Origin: Tachypleus tridentatus
Lineage: Eukaryota; Arthropoda; Merostomata; Xiphosura; Limulidae
Assembly: GCF_004210375.1 (NCBI RefSeq)
Contig: NC_134837.1
Span: 168,743,310-168,807,309, forward strand
Direction: 5' to 3'
DNA: 64,000 nt
In this document: positions 61,101-64,000 of the stretch, piece after piece
Numbering within the stretch: position 1 is the first letter of the stretch
Layout: each line of letters opens with the position of its first letter
Position numbers and translations under genes: made by a program
The notes under the pieces: model-generated
What the model was told of the DNA's origin: nothing
Databases searched by the model: none
The model's input: only the letters and a program-made list of their open reading frames with translations

Positions 61101-64000
61101 CACTGTTGCAAACGGGCTCTATGCCAACGACTTTTCCATCTCATGTCAGTTGTCGAACATGAGGTATATCGAGTGGTAGCTACAGACTTCCCTCAATCAT
61201 TCACTGAAGTGGATAACAGCAAAGAGCTTTAATTTCTCTCTCTCTAAAACTGTTTGCATGCACTTTTGCTGCCAACGGGGTATTCACCCTGATCCTGAAC
61301 TTTGTATTCGTGAAGTTGTGCTGCCTGTGGTCCCTGAGACCAAGTAGTTGACCATAAGCTGACCTTTATGTCACACATTAAGCAGCTACGGGTTAAATGT
61401 ACAAGAGCACTGAACATCCTCCATGTCCCCTCTACCACCACTTGGGGAGTGGATTGATATTTTATGCTTAAGATATATCGTGCTCTTATTCCATCGAAAC
61501 TCAACTATGGATCACTGATCTATGGCTCTGCCAGACCCTCAGCCCTAAAGATGCCTTGGTGGGGCATACTTTTTCAGAACAGATGATCTGCCATTGCTCC
61601 TTTTGGCCTTTGTATCCAGGTGTAGGTGGTTGAATTGGGTGTGTCCTTGGATAATATTGCAGTATCCACTGGTCAGCCAATTCGAACCATGGCTTATTAT
61701 GACTCTCAATGACTGTACCATTTTAAACATGTTCTTTTCCAAGGTTTGTCCATAATGTTACAGTGTTATTTGTGATGGTGACACTGTCCACCTTGGTAAA
61801 GATTTTAGTTTTATAAAGGCCATTAATCTTTTTAATGCCATTTAAGTTTTTAATTTATACATTAAACCTTTTTTAATGTGGTTCCTTTTTAAGAATTACA
61901 GTCTCTCTAGTTCGATTTGAAATTAGAAAATGGTCATTACATTAAATAACTTCGACACCAGGACTGGAAAGGCCAACTTCAGGTGACTAACACTGCTGTT
62001 TGAACTACCCATTAGTCATCCTGGCGAGTTATTATTAAAATTTTGCTTCACGTCTTTAAAACTTTTATTACTTCTTAAAAATGGCCATAATGTCACATAA
62101 CATGGAACCAGGACTGGAAAGGCCAACTTCAGGTGAGTGATGGTGGTTTTTTTACTTACCTGTTAGTCTTCCTGGCAGGTTATGATAATCACCATTATGC
62201 TACATAAAGTTCTTTACAACTTCTCTTACTGTAGTTTTTCTCTTAACATTGTAGACTAGATGTAAACATTGGTTTTATGCTATTTATGTTGTTTGTTTGT
62301 TTTAATGCTGTTTTATTTGACCTCAATTTCCTTTTATGAATTTTACTACATTTACTTTAATTTTACTGGATGTTTGGTACAGATAGTGTAGCTGCTTTGT
62401 GCCATAAAACACTAAATCACCTAATCAACGAACCAAAACATTATACACAGATAAAACACAAAAAGTAATAATAGCATATAAAAAAAACTTCAATTGTGAT
62501 TAAAATGTATATATCAATTAAATAATTCAACAAATGTGGAATCCTTTATGCATTGTAAATGTGAGTATAAGTTTAGGCAGTAGTTATGAGGCAAGCAAAA
62601 ACAATTTCATTTTATATATTTGTTACCTCTAATAAAAACTGCTATCTGTTGAAAAGACTTCTGATTAGTGATTCTAAAAAAATGTAATTGAATTTTTAAT
62701 ATAGTTTCTTAATTTTCAACATGTTATTTTAATGGAAAAATATTTTCTTTTTCTTAATAATTTTACTGTGAATGTTAATCCAGCACTTTTGACAGTGACA
62801 ATAATTTGTACTGTAGACAATGATTGACAGTGACAATAATTTGTACTGTAGAATGGCTAGTGTCTGTTTATTTGTCTATGACAAATATATTACAACTTGC
62901 TGAGTTTTGATCATAGTAATACTTTTAAAAGTGCTTGGGAATATCTTGGAAAAATATTGAAATCTTTTACTTTAATATCTTCTTTTATTTTTACAAGTTT
63001 GACAGTCATTTCAGTTTTCCTTTTGTTACTGCCTTGGTACAAATGGAATACAGATATGACATTTCAGCATGATGCAAAGTCTACGAAATAAATGTAGCAC
63101 ATTCACTGGTTTAATTAAATTGTATCTTCTTTACCAAAAAATGAGATTTGCTTTGAAAATTGGGTACTGTACTATACTACAATTGCATATAATGTGGTGG
63201 AAAAATAAAAGAATACAGTTCAACTATGTGTCGAGTTTTTTGAATATGCTCATATTCTGTAGATTGTAATAAGTGTTTTTAAAGCATCTTTCATTGCAGT
63301 TACATTTCCTTATAAAGTTATGAAGCCAGTTATGAAAAATTGAACATAAAAAAACATTTTGAGAATATTTTCTTGTAACATTAGGATTTATATTTTTAGC
63401 ACTAGTTAAAGCTAATCTTTTGTATTTCTTAAGCAAAGTTTTTAATGCCATATAAAATACCATTTACAAAGATTTTCTGATATATTCTGCTGTAAATTAG
63501 ATGTATAATTTCCTTTTATAGGTTAATAATCAGTTTTGTATTTCTATTTGTTAATTACATTTGTATCTTAATTTCATGACTTTGCTCTAAACTGCATTGT
63601 TTATTTTTGTTTGGTAATCCCATTTTTGTTTTATTGTCTTTCTGTAAAAGTTTTAATGTTTGAATACACTGTATATCATATCAATTTGAAAACAAAGTGC
63701 AGAAGGTTATCTTTTCAATTTTTTTTTTTTTTTCTTTTGAAGGAGGAGACAGTAAACCAGAGAATGGAAATGATGTATGGGGTAAATCAACAAATAAGTC
63801 ACCAGGATCTAGCACTAATAGCTGGTCATCAGAAATTATGCCAAAAAGACATATCCTTTCATCAGGTTGGCAGGAACCATCTCCACCAACAAATCGGCGT
63901 CAAATAGGAATAACAAATTATGATGATGGTACGTCAATATGGGGTAACCCTCAGCAGCAAGGAAAAGTGTGCTATTGGAAAGACATGCCAAACATGAAAC
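46046..64000 (+). CDS. GW182: GW182/TNRC6 (gawky), N-terminal part; gene runs off the right edge
   Basis: The exons 46046-46125 (UTR), 47002-48045, 51754-51965, 56149-56428 and 63743-64000+ are joined by consensus splice sites with matching phases. The protein is long, low-complexity and rich in Ser, Asn and Gly, with many Trp residues in GW/WG context ([57 protein letters not shown]). This matches GW182/TNRC6 proteins, which bind Argonaute through tryptophans and recruit deadenylases to silence microRNA targets in cytoplasmic P-bodies. The UBA, Q-rich, RRM and C-terminal silencing regions must lie beyond the window. Introns are about 0.9, 3.7, 4.2 and 7.3 kb. One frameshift is present in the first coding exon. 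Only one reading-frame chain fits all exons. Confidence 0.92.
47002..48045 (+). CDS. GW182: GW182 first coding exon, with a one-base frameshift
   Basis: The exon follows a TTTCCTAATTGCAG acceptor. Coding likely starts at the ATG at 47065 ([13 protein letters not shown]); no in-frame ATG lies upstream in this exon. The first frame runs to 47670 and then stops. From 47651 the reading continues one frame over ([15 protein letters not shown], then [18 protein letters not shown] at about residue 264). The break is at a GGG run; one extra G would read SKAWGNLPDV and restore both the frame and a W-G motif. The exon ends before GTAAGT at 48046, leaving one base (phase 1) that fits the next exon only if the missing base is counted. 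The N-terminal 200 residues are Ser/Asn-rich and poorly conserved. Confidence 0.88.
50404..50446 (+). repeat. (TG)n-(TA)n compound microsatellite
   Basis: About ten TG units, a short ATA spacer, then about nine AT units, in a GW182 intron. A shorter pure TG run lies at 49869-49888. Confidence 0.95.
50990..51235 (+). pseudogene. 3' fragment of a mariner-like transposase
   Basis: The frames give [17 protein letters not shown], then after a stop and shift [19 protein letters not shown] and CREVYRHE before a stop. The order LWGYVKD, then W-E-EYRLD-CRATNGAHIEVY is how the C-termini of arthropod mariner/Tc3-like transposases look. No inverted repeats are visible nearby. It lies in a GW182 intron. 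Confidence 0.55.
51754..51965 (+). CDS. GW182: GW182 coding exon 2
   Basis: The exon begins at a tandem TAGTAG acceptor (51754, or 51757 if the second AG is used; both keep the frame) and ends at GTAAGT. It encodes [17 protein letters not shown], a Ser/Thr/Asn linker and then [28 protein letters not shown] resembles the conserved GWGQT segment that precedes the Trp-rich Argonaute-binding stretch in TNRC6 proteins. It ends in phase 0. Confidence 0.9.
53898..55418 (+). mobile_element. Tc1-type transposon with long IR/DR ends, inactive
   Basis: About 200-bp inverted repeats lie at both ends (blocks such as AAATGACAAATAAAC, TAACACACATCTACATAAAT and AACTTAAAACG recur as complements). The motif CAGAAAGTGTTC occurs twice in the left end (53909 and 54096), with complements near 55236 and 55400. 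TA flanks both ends. The 1.5-kb length is normal. The right outer end has lost about 25 bp relative to the left. It is inserted in a GW182 intron. Confidence 0.85.
54290..55229 (+). pseudogene. Tc1-type transposase relic of the element at 53898
   Basis: Reading across shifts: [83 protein letters not shown] (catalytic D), [34 protein letters not shown] (second D), then NIWHELK and [13 protein letters not shown] before TAA. All Tc1 transposase landmarks are in order, but stops (for example after RKKGE and CKE) and shifts kill it. Confidence 0.85.
56149..56428 (+). CDS. GW182: GW182 coding exon 3, conserved Trp-rich motif
   Basis: The exon follows a TGTCCTGAACAG acceptor and ends before GTAATC. 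It encodes [15 protein letters not shown], then [32 protein letters not shown] and [12 protein letters not shown]. The QD..W...P.SP and NGT..WE signature is the best conserved N-terminal block of insect and vertebrate GW182 proteins as I recall them, and it takes part in Argonaute binding. One base is left over for the next exon. Confidence 0.93.
58010..58756 (+). pseudogene. LINE ORF1 relic with Cys/His knuckles
   Basis: Frames include [52 protein letters not shown], then in shifted frames [15 protein letters not shown] and [20 protein letters not shown], ending [19 protein letters not shown]. The repeated C-x2-C-x4-H-x4-C-like spacing is the gag-type zinc knuckle of Jockey ORF1, which binds the element RNA. 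At least two shifts and a stop break it. Confidence 0.7.
59120..61800 (+). pseudogene. LINE ORF2 relic (endonuclease and reverse transcriptase)
   Basis: The endonuclease part reads [24 protein letters not shown], then [13 protein letters not shown] where an active copy has GDFN. The reverse transcriptase part reads [46 protein letters not shown] (near 60850), [10 protein letters not shown] and YANDFSISC (near 61120). The YADD box is changed to YAND, losing a catalytic Asp, in addition to many frame breaks. The enzyme would nick DNA and copy the RNA by target-primed reverse transcription. Confidence 0.75.
61959..62140 (+). repeat. Tandem duplication in the LINE 3' UTR
   Basis: CCAGGACTGGAAAGGCCAAC plus TTCAGGTGA occurs twice, near 61959 and 62109, about 150 bp apart. 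Each copy is preceded by a similar ATGGTCATTACAT / ATGGCCATAATGT block and followed by TAGTC..CCTGGC, so the unit is about 150 bp long. Confidence 0.7.
62789..62852 (+). repeat. Short tandem duplication, 35-bp period
   Basis: TTGACAGTGACAATAATTTG plus TACTGTAGA occurs at 62789-62817 and again at 62824-62852 with no differences. It is a recent local duplication in an intron. Confidence 0.85.
63743..64000 (+). CDS. GW182: GW182 coding exon 4, Argonaute hook; open at window edge
   Basis: The exon follows a long T-run and TTTTGAAG acceptor. It encodes [28 protein letters not shown], then [14 protein letters not shown] and [15 protein letters not shown], and continues past the end of the window. 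The GW-EPSPP-x-RR followed by DDGT-x-WG pair is the classical GW182 Argonaute-hook region. The phase matches the previous exon (completed Gly codon). Confidence 0.95.

Larger units (their letters stand above)
57610..62430 (+). mobile_element. Jockey-like LINE, nearly full length but broken
   Basis: About 4.8 kb, GC-richer than its surroundings, in the same orientation as GW182. It has an ORF1 with zinc-knuckle-like Cys/His spacing, an ORF2 with endonuclease and reverse transcriptase motifs, and a 3' UTR with an internal duplication, ending at GCCATAAAACACTAAATCAC and a loose AATC-type tail. Outer limits are approximate. Many shifts and stops make it non-functional. The Jockey clade call is from memory of motif style. 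Confidence 0.8.
56429..63742 (+). other. GW182 intron between coding exons 3 and 4
   Basis: About 7.3 kb. Most of it is a Jockey-like LINE in sense orientation (about 57.6-62.4 kb). The rest is AT-rich, with a 35-bp-period duplication at 62789-62852 and a long T-run before the acceptor. Confidence 0.8.

Noticed and set aside
1-64000. A CRISPR array, operon or novel multi-gene system
   Set aside because: The window is animal DNA with two intron-rich genes and transposons. No regularly spaced repeats or gene clusters were seen.

Overview
This is a window of animal nuclear DNA. It is AT-rich and intron-rich, with short exons separated by kilobase-scale introns, and it carries a heavy load of SINEs, Tc1-type DNA transposons and LINE remains. 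The dominant SINE, the LINE and the gene content fit a chelicerate. My best guess is a horseshoe crab; that species call rests on memory of the repeat family and is an inference.

Two host genes are supported, transcribed divergently. On the minus strand, four coding exons between 23478 and 10868 join in frame into a complete 229-residue synaptogyrin, a four-pass MARVEL-family synaptic vesicle protein. On the plus strand, from about 46.0 kb to the right edge, lie a probable 5' UTR exon and four coding exons of GW182/TNRC6 (gawky), the Argonaute-binding scaffold of microRNA silencing. The window ends inside GW182, just after its Argonaute-hook region. The first GW182 coding exon carries a one-base frameshift at a GGG run (47651-47653), most simply an assembly or read error.

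Layout: 1-2.7 kb holds two SINEs, possible LTR-like sequence and a diverged tandem duplication. 2.7-10.87 kb is AT-rich non-coding DNA downstream of synaptogyrin. 10.87-23.5 kb is synaptogyrin, with a foldback element in intron 3 and a CR1-like LINE tail in intron 1. 23.5-46 kb is intergenic and rich in SINEs; it also holds a degenerate Tc1 element, a Penelope-like reverse transcriptase relic, a 250-bp miniature transposon and a possible GW182 promoter and first exon near 35.85-36.05 kb. 46-64 kb is GW182, whose introns hold a transposase fragment, a Tc1 element with IR/DR-type ends and an almost full-length but broken Jockey-like LINE.

I found no rRNA, functional tRNA, CRISPR array or gene cluster, and no convincing new biological system. 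The points most worth a second look are the GW182 frameshift, its NAGNAG splice acceptor, the miniature transposon that keeps a transposase N-terminus, the IR/DR transposon and the structured SINE arrangements. Most short open reading frames here are chance or repeat-derived.
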